From NCBI GenBank assembly GCA_019637265.1, contig JAHBVY010000002.1:1-64000 (forward strand): a stretch of 64,000 bases of DNA. Reading direction: 5' to 3'. Position numbers and translations under genes: made by a program. Below are positions 44,027-51,888 of this stretch, one piece after another (the first letter of the stretch is position 1; the number at the start of each line of letters is the position of its first letter). Below the pieces are notes generated by a model. That model was given only the letters and a program-made list of their open reading frames with translations. It ran no database searches and was not told the DNA's origin. The stretch is from Polyangiaceae bacterium. Lineage in GTDB: Bacteria; Myxococcota_A; Polyangia; Polyangiales; Polyangiaceae.

Positions 44027-44767
44027 ATGGACGCCTCAGGAAGCCACGAAGCCAACCGCGCCTATTACGACGCCTTCAGCCAACGCTATGAGGCGCACCG
44101 CGGCCAGAACGATCCGGGCGGCTACCACGAGCTGCTGGATGAGCTGGAGTCCGCCTTCGTGCGCCGCTACGCGACGGGGCGCGACCTGCTCGAGGTGGGC
44201 TGTGGCACCGGGCTCGTGCTGGAGCGGCTGGCGCGCTTCACCCGCAGCGCGAAGGGCATCGACCTCAGCCCTGGGATGCTGGCGAAGGCCGAGGCGCGCG
44301 GCCTCGACGTGGTGCTGGGCTCGGCCACGGAGCTGCCGTTCGAGGACGCCCAATTCGACGTCACCTGTTCCTTCAAGGTGCTGGCGCACATCCCCGATCT
44401 GGAGCGCGCGCTCTCGGAGATGGCGCGGGTCACGCGCCCCGGCGGCGTCGTGATCGCCGAGCTGTACAACCCGCAGAGCTTCCGCGGCCTGGTCAAGCGA
44501 CTGGGCCCGTCGCAGCCCATCGCCAGCCAAGCTGACGAGAGCCACGTGTACACGGCGTACCACACGCCGGAGCAAATCGCTGCGCTCGCGCCGCCCGGCT
44601 GTGAGCTGGTGGACAGCCGCGGGGTGCGCATCGTGACGCCCGCCGCGGTCGCGATGCGGGTGCCGCTGCTCCGCGGGCTCCTCCGCACCGCCGAGCTGGC
44701 GCTGTGCGACTCACCGCTGAAGCGCTTCGGCGGCTTCTACATCGCGGCCTTCGCCAAGCGCGCCTGA
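44027..44767 (+). CDS. Class I SAM-dependent methyltransferase
   Basis: Predicted 246-residue methyltransferase. ATG at 44027 gives the usual start MDASGSHEANRAYYDAFSQRYEAHRGQNDPGGY; the frame is open to 44000 upstream (GTG). Motif I LLEVGCGTGLVLERLARF, the post-I acidic residue (GIDLSPGML) and motif III (ARVTRPGGVVIAEL) are intact. The pattern is that of UbiE/type-11 methyltransferases, but the substrate cannot be told. The gene is 19 bases upstream of prmA and they may be co-transcribed. Confidence 0.9.
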   Translation: MDASGSHEANRAYYDAFSQRYEAHRGQNDPGGYHELLDELESAFVRRYATGRDLLEVGCGTGLVLERLARFTRSAKGIDLSPGMLAKAEARGLDVVLGSATELPFEDAQFDVTCSFKVLAHIPDLERALSEMARVTRPGGVVIAELYNPQSFRGLVKRLGPSQPIASQADESHVYTAYHTPEQIAALAPPGCELVDSRGVRIVTPAAVAMRVPLLRGLLRTAELALCDSPLKRFGGFYIAAFAKRA

Positions 44768-44785
44768 CGCGAGCGCGCAAACACC

Positions 44786-45610
44786 ATGGCGCTGTTCAGC
44801 CTCCGCATCATCACCAGCGAGCCGGAGCTCACCAGCCTTCAGCTGTTCGAGCTGGGCGCGCAGGGCATCGAGGAGCGCGAGCACCCGGCGGGGGCGGAGC
44901 TGGTGCTCTACGCCGAGGCGGAGGCCGAGCTCTTGGGGCTCTCCGCAGAGCTCGATCCGGCGCATATCCAGGGGGTTCGCGTCGTCATCGAGCGGGACGG
45001 CTGGGAGACGGCGTGGGGCGATCAGCTCGAGCCCATCGAGCTGTGCCGAGGCTACTGGGTGAAGCCGACCACCGCCCACGCCCACGCACCGGCAGGTGTC
45101 CGTACTATCGCCATCGAGCCGGACTTGGCCTTCGGCATCGGCAACCACCCCACCACCCAGCTCGCGGCGGAGGCGCTGCTCGTCCACGCCCGCGGCGCAC
45201 AGCGGGTGCTCGACGTGGGCACGGGCACCGGGGTGCTCTCGTTCCTCGCGCGCCTGCAGGGCGCCGAGCGCGTGCTGGGCCTCGAGATCGAGCCGCGGGC
45301 GCTGCGCTCCGCGCGCAAGAACGCGGCGCTCAACCCGCGCGTTTCGCCGGTGGAGTTCAGCGCCACGCCGCTCGCGGAGCTCGCCGAAGAGCCCTGGGAC
45401 GTGGTGGTGGCGAACATCGAGACACCGGTGCTGCTCGAGCTGGCGCCCGCATTGATGCGCGCCGCGGCGCGCTCCCGCGCTCTGATCTTGACAGGGGTGC
45501 TGTCCGATCAGCTGGGGGAGCTGCTCCGCGCCTACGAGGGCCTCGGCGCGCGGCCGCTCAGCATCGCCGACCGCGACGACTGGCGCCTGGTGGTGCTGAA
45601 GCCAAGCTGA
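44786..45610 (+). CDS. prmA: Ribosomal protein L11 methyltransferase-like enzyme
   Basis: Trimethylates the N-terminus and lysines of ribosomal protein L11. The 274-residue protein has the N-terminal substrate-recognition domain and linker (WETAWGDQLEPIELCRGYWVKP), then the Rossmann domain with IEPDLAFGIGNHPTTQLAAEALL, DVGTGTGVLSFLAR and VVANIETPVLLELAPAL. In canonical PrmA the last motif is NILANPL; here it is VANIETPVL, a mild deviation. Length is a little below the family norm. Stop at 45610; weak ribosome-binding site before ATG 44786. Confidence 0.88.
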   Translation: MALFSLRIITSEPELTSLQLFELGAQGIEEREHPAGAELVLYAEAEAELLGLSAELDPAHIQGVRVVIERDGWETAWGDQLEPIELCRGYWVKPTTAHAHAPAGVRTIAIEPDLAFGIGNHPTTQLAAEALLVHARGAQRVLDVGTGTGVLSFLARLQGAERVLGLEIEPRALRSARKNAALNPRVSPVEFSATPLAELAEEPWDVVVANIETPVLLELAPALMRAAARSRALILTGVLSDQLGELLRAYEGLGARPLSIADRDDWRLVVLKPS

Positions 45611-45697
45611 GCCTCGCAAGTTGCCCAAGTGGTCTTTGGTCAGCTAAGCTGTCTTGACTACTTCCAGAGCGGCGAGCCCTGAAGGGGGTCGGTCGAG

Positions 45698-46687
45698 CTA
45701 AAACCGCCCGCTGATCCCGATGCTGCCGCCGCCCGCGCCGACGTGCGCCGTGGGCACCACGCTGGGCGACGGCGCGCGCCCCGTGGCACCCGTCCGCGTG
45801 AGGTTACGCGGCAGCGGCGTGTAGCGCACGTCCGTGTGGCTCGGGACGAAGCCGAGCTGCGCTTGCAGCACACCGAGCAGGCTCACCCCGACGAAGCTCC
45901 AGCCGGCGACGGTGGCGACGTTGGAGAGGGTGCGCACGTCCTCGCTGAGCGCGACGTCATCGATCGTCTCGCCGCGCGCGCCCGCCGCCACCGCCTCACG
46001 GTGAAGCGAGAGCTCCATCACCACCGCCGTCAGGGTGACGCCCGCCAACAGCCCCTCGGCGATGAGCAGCGTGTAGCCGAGCGCGTAGTCGCGGTTCTGA
46101 AACTGCCCCACACCGAACGGCACCATCGCTAGCCAGCGACTGCTCACCGTGGTGTAGCTCTGCACCTCGGCGTACTTCTCCAGCGCCTTCACGCGCTGCG
46201 CCTCGCGCAGACGGCGCGCCTCCTCTTCACGCTGCAGCGCGAGCTCGCGCGCGCGCCGCGCCTCCTCCTGCGCGCGCAGCTCCTCGAGCATGCCGACGCG
46301 CAGCTGGATGTAGCGCTGCACCAGCTCCGGCGGGAACACGCGTTGGTCGGGCGCGTCCAGCGTGGGCCCCTCCTGAATCGCCCGCGTCAGCTCGGCGTCG
46401 GCGTCGGCGTCGCGACCGCTGCCGATGAGGCAGGCCGCGCGGTAGAGCCGCGCCTCGCGGATCACCTCGGCGTCGCGCAAGCGACGCTCCCCGCGCAGGC
46501 CCAGCGCCTCGCCCAGGAGCTTGGCGCACTCGTCGTAGCGACCCGCTTGGTACGCGAGCCGACCGCGCTCGAGCTCCACCAGCTCCCCCGTCCCGCTCGG
46601 ATCGTCGTCGGCGCGCGCCGGCCCCGCCAACAGGACGAGGGCGCCGAGCGACGCGCAGGAGACACGGAGTGAGCGGAGCGAAATCAC
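45698..46687 (-). CDS. TPR/coiled-coil membrane protein ending in ISGRF
   Basis: Predicted 329-residue envelope protein. GTG at 46687 starts a signal peptide (LRVSCASLGALVLLAGPARA). TPR-like helices (LERGRLAYQAGRYDECAKLLGEAL and RLYRAACLIGSGRDADADAELTRAI) are followed by a charged coiled coil (EEARRARELALQREEEARRL) at about 140-170 and two or more hydrophobic segments (LLIAEGLLAGVTLTAVVMEL; VATVAGWSFVGVSLLGVL). The C-terminus is GAGGGSIGISGRF, the same tail as the PEGA protein at 3405-4400. It starts 40 bases after the stop of a Ser/Thr kinase and probably works with it. Function unknown. Confidence 0.8.
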   Translation of the reverse strand: MISLRSLRVSCASLGALVLLAGPARADDDPSGTGELVELERGRLAYQAGRYDECAKLLGEALGLRGERRLRDAEVIREARLYRAACLIGSGRDADADAELTRAIQEGPTLDAPDQRVFPPELVQRYIQLRVGMLEELRAQEEARRARELALQREEEARRLREAQRVKALEKYAEVQSYTTVSSRWLAMVPFGVGQFQNRDYALGYTLLIAEGLLAGVTLTAVVMELSLHREAVAAGARGETIDDVALSEDVRTLSNVATVAGWSFVGVSLLGVLQAQLGFVPSHTDVRYTPLPRNLTRTGATGRAPSPSVVPTAHVGAGGGSIGISGRF

Positions 46688-46727
46688 CAGCGGGCCCGAA
46701 CGCTACCGCAATCCGGCACGAACCGGC

Positions 46728-48662
46728 TCAAAACTGCAGCGTCGTCACTTGCCCCGCGTTGATCTGCACCGCGCGCGTCTGCGAGGCGCGATCCGAGCCC
46801 TCCGGCGGCGTCAGGGTGCAGGCGCCGCGCGACCTCATTTGACTCATGGGGATCTGACGCTCCATCGGCAGCTTGGCGGCGCCGGGGAACAGCGCCGGGC
46901 AGGTCAGGGTGGCGCCCGGCTCGCCCCCGCTCACGCTGAGCGTGGCCTCCCGCGCCTTGATGCGACCGTAGACCACCTGCACGCCCTCCCCCGCCTCGAT
47001 GTTCACCACCCTGACGGGTGGATCCGCGGCGCAGCACTTCTCGTCCGTGGGCGCGAAGCTGAAGCGGTGCGGCCCCACGCTGAGCGGGAACTGCTTACCG
47101 AACGGCGCCGGCGCGCCATCCACCGAGGCGGTGCCCGCCGCGGGCCCCTGAATCACCACTTGCACCAGCCGCGTCGCGCCGGCTGCCGCCGGCTGCTCTG
47201 GGCGAGTGACGACGCGCTTGGGCGTCGTACGCGGCGCCGATGCGGAGCCCACGGGGGGAGGAGCCGTGGGTGTTGGCTCCGCCGTCACCACGCTGGCCCG
47301 TACCGGGGCGGGCTCCGGCGCGCGCCCCGAAGGCGACACCGAAGGCGCCTCACCCAGGGGGCGCACCTCGAGCCCTCGGCTCACCCCGAACGCCAAGGCG
47401 CCGAGCCCCAAGCAACCCGCCACCACACCCAACGTGCGCACCACCACGCGCCGCCGCGCCGCGCGGCGCGAGAGCCCCGTCACCTGCTTCAGGAGCGCCG
47501 CGTCCCCCGGCTTGAAGGCGAGCGCGCGGTTCCACAGCTGACTCGCCCTCACCACGTCGCCCCGCTCATGCGCGCGGGTGGCCAAGGCGCTCAGCCGCGC
47601 GACGATGCGCTCCGTGTATTCCTCACGGTAAACAAGCGGCTCCGCGAAGTAGCCCCCCAGCTCACGCTCCGGGTCCTCGAAGCCCAATTCCTCGAGGATA
47701 TTCGTGAGCTCCTCGCGCACTTGCTGCGCCGAGGGGGTGCGCTCTTCCGGCGCCTTGGCCAGCGCGCGATCCACCACGGCGCTCAGCTGCGCGCCCACCT
47801 GGGGACGCTCCTTCACCGCTGGCTCATACAGGCCGTCGAGCACGCGCCGCAGCACCTGCGCCGGGTTTCGCCCCACGAACGGCAGGTGCCCTACCAGCGC
47901 CTCGTACAGGAGCACGCCGATCCCGAAGACGTCAGCGCGCTCGTCCACCTCCCCGCACTCGATCTGCTCGGGCGCCATGTGCGCGGGGGAGCCCAGCACC
48001 TGCCCGGTGGAGGTGACGCCCTGCGCGTCCAGCACCTTGGCGATGCCAAAGTCAGTTAGCTTGACCTTCGGCGGGGCGCGCAGCGGCCCGCTCTCGGGCT
48101 CCGAAGGGCGCGGGTTGGAAGGTGAGCTGACCACGCGCGGCAGCGGCCGCGTGCCGGGCAGCTCCACCAGCACGTTCTCCGGCTTGATGTCGCGGTGCAC
48201 CACGCCGTGGCCGTGCGCGTGCTCCAGCGCCTTGACCACCTCCAGCACCAAGAGCACCGCGATCTCCGGTGGCAGCTCGCGGTGCTCCGCAAGCAGGGCG
48301 CGCAGGGTGATGCCGCTTATCAGCTCCACCACCAGGAAGCGCTCGCTGTCCTCCTCGCGCGAGACGTCGAACACCTCTACGATGTTCGGGTGGCGCAGCT
48401 TCGCGACCGCCTTCGCCTCACTGGTGAAGCGCGCGGCGACCTCCGGGTTCTCGCGCAGGTGCCGGTGGATGATCTTGACGGCGACCTCGCGGTCGAGCCG
48501 CGGATCACGCGCGCGGTACACCGTGGCCATGCCACCGTGGCCGACCTCGTCGAGCAGCTCGTACTGATCGAGGTGCGGCTGCTGCAGCGGGTTCGAACGG
48601 CGGCTCTCCACTCGGCTCCTCGGCGCGGGGGGCCTCGGGCCACCTCCGCAAGCAACTAGCAT
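46728..48662 (-). CDS. Hanks-type Ser/Thr kinase with PEGA-like periplasmic domain
   Basis: Predicted 644-residue kinase. ATG at 48662 has GGAG nine bases upstream. Gly-loop VGHGGMA (40-46), Lys63 (VAVKII), HRDIKPEN (156-163) and DFG (204-206) are all intact. The segment between HRD and DFG is unusually long: about 29 extra residues at 170-198, Pro/Ser-rich (VVSSPSNPRPSEPES). After the kinase domain comes a helical TPR-like segment (RASQLWNRALAFKPGDAALL), a transmembrane helix (TLGVVAGCLGLGALAFGV, about 400-418), a Pro/Ala linker and a C-terminal PEGA-like beta domain (ASVDGAPAPFGKQFPLSVGPHRFSF). The downstream gene encodes an ISGRF-tailed protein. Confidence 0.93.
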   Translation of the reverse strand: MLVACGGGPRPPAPRSRVESRRSNPLQQPHLDQYELLDEVGHGGMATVYRARDPRLDREVAVKIIHRHLRENPEVAARFTSEAKAVAKLRHPNIVEVFDVSREEDSERFLVVELISGITLRALLAEHRELPPEIAVLLVLEVVKALEHAHGHGVVHRDIKPENVLVELPGTRPLPRVVSSPSNPRPSEPESGPLRAPPKVKLTDFGIAKVLDAQGVTSTGQVLGSPAHMAPEQIECGEVDERADVFGIGVLLYEALVGHLPFVGRNPAQVLRRVLDGLYEPAVKERPQVGAQLSAVVDRALAKAPEERTPSAQQVREELTNILEELGFEDPERELGGYFAEPLVYREEYTERIVARLSALATRAHERGDVVRASQLWNRALAFKPGDAALLKQVTGLSRRAARRRVVVRTLGVVAGCLGLGALAFGVSRGLEVRPLGEAPSVSPSGRAPEPAPVRASVVTAEPTPTAPPPVGSASAPRTTPKRVVTRPEQPAAAGATRLVQVVIQGPAAGTASVDGAPAPFGKQFPLSVGPHRFSFAPTDEKCCAADPPVRVVNIEAGEGVQVVYGRIKAREATLSVSGGEPGATLTCPALFPGAAKLPMERQIPMSQMRSRGACTLTPPEGSDRASQTRAVQINAGQVTTLQF

Positions 48663-48780
48663 ACCCGATGGCTCCACTCCGGGAAGCGCCATGGGCGGTC
48701 ACGGCCAAACGCGAGCTGATACCCCAAGGTTTTTTGGGGGTTTGGCAGCGCGCTTCACGGCGCGCGTCCCCTGAACAAAC

Positions 48781-48853
48781 CTCAGCGCACGCGCCCCAAA
48801 CTTCAGCGCACGCGCCCCAAACCTCAGCGCACGCGCCCCAAACCTCAGCGCAC
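48781..48853. repeat. Tandem 21-bp array covering the 3' end of pyk
   Basis: Units of 21 bp (CTCAGCGCACGCGCCCCAAA type) at 48781-48801, 48802-48822, 48823-48843 and a partial unit 48844-48853. The partial unit contains the pyk stop codon (48845-48847), so the array is an expansion of the gene's 3' end into noncoding DNA. One base differs in the second unit. Confidence 0.85.
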
Positions 48854-50248
48854 CAGCTCCACCCGAATCGCGCTCGTCGACCCCCGGAGCCCGATCGGCG
48901 CGCCGTAGGTCATCACGAAGCGCTGCCCAGCCTGGGCCAGGCCCAGCTCCTTCAACACCCCGCTGGCGCGGCGCACCAGCTGATCCACGTCGCCGCCCGA
49001 CATGTCGAGGTAACGCGGGATCACGCCCCAGTAGAGCGCGAGGCGACGCAGGGTCTTCTCGTCCGGGCTGAGCGCGAGGATCGGCGCTGGGGGGCGCGCC
49101 TTGGAGATCAAGCGCGCGGTGCCGCCGCTCTCGGTGAGCGCCACCAAGATGCTGGCGTGGATGGTCTTGGCGACGTCACACGCGGCGTTCGCGATCGCCT
49201 CCGGGGTGCTGTCACCCGGCTCCGACGGCAGCGGGTTGTAGAAGCGACTCGACTCCGCCTGACGGATGATGCGGTCCATCATCGCGCAGGCGCGCAGCGG
49301 GTAGCTCCCGGTGGCGGTCTCCGCGCTGAGCATCACCGCGTCGGCGCCATCGAAGATGGCGCCAGCGACGTCGCTCGCCTCGGCGCGCGTGGGGCGCGGA
49401 GCGTCCACCATCGACTGCAGCATCTCCGTCGCCACGATGACGGGCCGCTGATGCCGCCGGCAGGTGCCGATGATCTCCTTCTGCATCACCGGCACCATCT
49501 CCGGCGGCAGCTCCACCCCCAAGTCGCCGCGCGCCACCATCACGGCGTCCGCGGCGCGCACGATAGGGTCGATCTGCTCCACCGCGCTCGGCGTCTCGAT
49601 CTTGGCGACGATGGGCGTCACCCGCCCGTGCACCTCCATCAGCTGGCGCAGCTCCCGGATATCGTCAGCATGACGAACGAATGACAGCGCCACCAGGTCG
49701 ACGCCGATGTCGAGCCCCACCTCCAGGTCACGCCTGTCTTTGTCGGTGAGCGCGCTGAGCCGCACCCGCTTCGAGGGCAGGTTCACGCCCATGCGCGAGC
49801 GCACCGCGCCGCCGTGCAGCACCCGAGTTTCCACACGGAATTCACGGATGAGCACCACCTCCAGCTCCACCTGGCCGTCGCCCAAGAGGATGCGATCCCC
49901 CGGGCGCACGTCCTCCGTCAGCCCCTGGTAGTCGATGGCGATGGTGTCCGCGCTGCCGCTCGATCCCTCCACCAAGGAGACGGTGGCGCCGGCCTCCACC
50001 AGGCTCGGCCCCTCGAAGCCCGTGCGGATCTTGGGGCCACACAGGTCCTGCAAGATGGCGATCGGCTTCTTGAGCTCGAGGCTCACCGCGCGGATCTGCT
50101 CGACCCTACGCCGGTGCTCTTCAGCGGTGCCATGAGAGAAGTTGAGCCGCGCCACGTCCATGCCCGCCTCGACGAGCGAGCGCAGGGCGTCCAGAGAGTC
50201 CACCGCGGGGCCCATCGTGCACACGATCTTCGCGCGACGCACTTCCAT
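48845..50248 (-). CDS. pyk: Pyruvate kinase
   Basis: Transfers phosphate from phosphoenolpyruvate to ADP in the last step of glycolysis. ATG at 50248 begins the family N-terminus (MEVRRAKIVCTMGPAVDSLDALRSLVEAGMDVARLNFSHG); the frame is open upstream to 50380 without similarity. The 467-residue protein has the A-domain motifs VAKIETPSAVEQIDPI, the MARGDLGVELPPE Mg site, EMLQSM and SAETATGSYPL, the B domain (DGQVELEV) and the C-terminal domain. It is divergent from lysA and its 3' end is extended by a 21-bp repeat array. Confidence 0.96.
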   Translation of the reverse strand: MEVRRAKIVCTMGPAVDSLDALRSLVEAGMDVARLNFSHGTAEEHRRRVEQIRAVSLELKKPIAILQDLCGPKIRTGFEGPSLVEAGATVSLVEGSSGSADTIAIDYQGLTEDVRPGDRILLGDGQVELEVVLIREFRVETRVLHGGAVRSRMGVNLPSKRVRLSALTDKDRRDLEVGLDIGVDLVALSFVRHADDIRELRQLMEVHGRVTPIVAKIETPSAVEQIDPIVRAADAVMVARGDLGVELPPEMVPVMQKEIIGTCRRHQRPVIVATEMLQSMVDAPRPTRAEASDVAGAIFDGADAVMLSAETATGSYPLRACAMMDRIIRQAESSRFYNPLPSEPGDSTPEAIANAACDVAKTIHASILVALTESGGTARLISKARPPAPILALSPDEKTLRRLALYWGVIPRYLDMSGGDVDQLVRRASGVLKELGLAQAGQRFVMTYGAPIGLRGSTSAIRVELVR

Positions 50249-50412
50249 GCGCGCGACATTGCACCCAGCGCGCGGCGAGCGCAACGCGCCTCGCTTTTGG
50301 CGTGGCGAGCACGACGCGCCTCCTTGGCTAGGGACTGTCGGCTTGGAGCTCGCGTCGGGCGTTGCTCCGTTGTGACGCATCTGTCATGTAGCGGCCGGGC
50401 AGGTTGCTCTGC

Positions 50413-50432
50413 CGCGGTGCCGTCCAACCCCC
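50413..50432 (-). repeat. Dispersed 20-bp repeat, copy 6
   Basis: Exact copy of GGGGGTTGGACGGCACCGCG on the minus strand, ending 19 bases before the lysA ATG. The following stretch CACCCCCTCCCTCAT matches the sequence just before the tetR start at 16124 (CCAACCCCCT...CCCTCCCTCAT). Confidence 0.8.
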
Positions 50433-50451
50433 TCACCCCCTCCCTCATCCC

Positions 50452-51720
50452 ATGGCTGACCCCGCACCTCCCTTCGGCTTTCACCGTGACGCGCTGGGTC
50501 GCGCTTGCTTGGGCGGGGCGCCGCTCAGTGAGTTGCTCGCGGCGAGCGGCCTCGAAACGCCGGCCTACGTGTATGACCTCGACGCGATCCAGGACGCCAC
50601 CTCAAGGCTCGTGAGCGCGCTCGGTCCAGGCAACTTGGTGGCCTACGCGGTGAAGGCGAACAGCGCGGGCAGCGTGGTGCGCGCCGTGGCCGAGGCGGGC
50701 GCCGGGGCAGATTTGGTGAGCGGCGGAGAGCTGCAAGTGGCGCTCGCTTGCGGCATCACGCCGGAGCGCATCGTGATGAGCGGCGTCGCCAAATCGGACG
50801 CCGAGCTAGACCGCGCGATCTCGCTCGGCCTCTGCGCCATTCAAGTGGAGAGCGTGGAGGAGCTGCCGCGCGTGAGCGCGCGGGCGGCGGCGCTGGGCGC
50901 GGTGGGGCGCGTTTCCCTGCGGATTAATCCCGGCGTGGAGATCGACTCGCACGCGCACATCGCCACCGGGCACGACGAGGCGAAGTTCGGCATCTTGGAG
51001 CAAGACTTACCGGCGGCGCTCGAGATCTTGCGGCGCGAGGCGTCGCTCTCGCTGGTGGGGGTGTCCACCCACGTGGGCTCGATGCTGCGTGAGCCGGAGC
51101 CTTATTTGGAGTCGGCGCGGGTGGTGTGTCAGGTGGCGCTGCATTGCCGGGCCTCCGGGCACCCGCTCGAGTTCGTCGACTTCGGTGGTGGCTTCGGCAT
51201 CGACTACGGCGGGGAGCCAGCGGACGCGCCGGAGGTGTTCGCGCGGGCGGCGCTCGGCTTGCTCGCCGAGTGGGGCCTCGCGGATCTGCGGCTGGTGGTG
51301 GAGCCCGGGCGCGCGCTGGTGGGGCCGTACGGGGTGCTGCTCACTCGCGCCATTCAGACGAAGCGGAGCGGTGGGCGCCACACCTTGATGATCGACGCGG
51401 GGATGAACGACCTCATTCGCCCCGCGCTGTACGCGGCGAAGCACCGCGTGGAGCCGTGCGATGCCCTGCCCGGTGCGCTGCCGTTCCGCGTGGTGGGGCC
51501 GGTGTGTGAGAGCTCGGATGATTTCGGGGAGCACCCGCTGGGTGACGCGCCGAGCGGCCTGTTCGTGGTGCGCGACGCGGGGGCCTACGGCTTCACGATG
51601 GCGAGCGAGTACAACGGGCGCGCGCTCCCAGGGGAGATCAGCGTCAGGGCAGGGCGCGTGGTGAAGGCCGCGCCGAGCCCCGGCGTCGCCGCTTGGGTGA
51701 CGCGACGGCTCGAGGCTTGA
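50452..51720 (+). CDS. lysA: Diaminopimelate decarboxylase
   Basis: PLP enzyme making L-lysine from meso-diaminopimelate. ATG at 50452 follows the dispersed-repeat copy; an upstream frame to 50404 is not family-like. The 422-residue protein has the PLP Lys in VAYAVKAN, the phosphate-binding GGGFGIDYGG, the substrate motif EPGRALVGPYGVLL, and the active-site Cys in GPVCESSDDFGEH. All catalytic residues seem intact and length fits the family. It is alone on its strand here, divergent from pyk; no dapF or other lysine gene is adjacent. Confidence 0.95.
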   Translation: MADPAPPFGFHRDALGRACLGGAPLSELLAASGLETPAYVYDLDAIQDATSRLVSALGPGNLVAYAVKANSAGSVVRAVAEAGAGADLVSGGELQVALACGITPERIVMSGVAKSDAELDRAISLGLCAIQVESVEELPRVSARAAALGAVGRVSLRINPGVEIDSHAHIATGHDEAKFGILEQDLPAALEILRREASLSLVGVSTHVGSMLREPEPYLESARVVCQVALHCRASGHPLEFVDFGGGFGIDYGGEPADAPEVFARAALGLLAEWGLADLRLVVEPGRALVGPYGVLLTRAIQTKRSGGRHTLMIDAGMNDLIRPALYAAKHRVEPCDALPGALPFRVVGPVCESSDDFGEHPLGDAPSGLFVVRDAGAYGFTMASEYNGRALPGEISVRAGRVVKAAPSPGVAAWVTRRLEA

Positions 51721-51782
51721 GGCGACCAGGGAGGCGCTGGCGCCTCCGGCGCGCGCTCACACTCCGACATCCAGCGGTTCTC

Positions 51783-51808
51783 GTAGGGGCAGGCCCCCGT
51801 GCCTGCCC
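51783..51808. repeat. GTAGGGGC-type palindrome after lysA
   Basis: GTAGGGGCAGGCCCCCGTGC continuing to CTGCCC, with arms GGGCAGGC / GCCTGCCC and a 6-base loop, 63 bases after the lysA stop. It is identical over its core to the two copies after the OmpA-family gene. Confidence 0.75.
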
Positions 51809-51888
51809 TTCGTTGGCCGGTGTCATCCGCGAAGGGGTCGCCGCCCACGGTGGGCGCCGCGCCTCAGGTGAGCCTGGCTGACCGCTCC

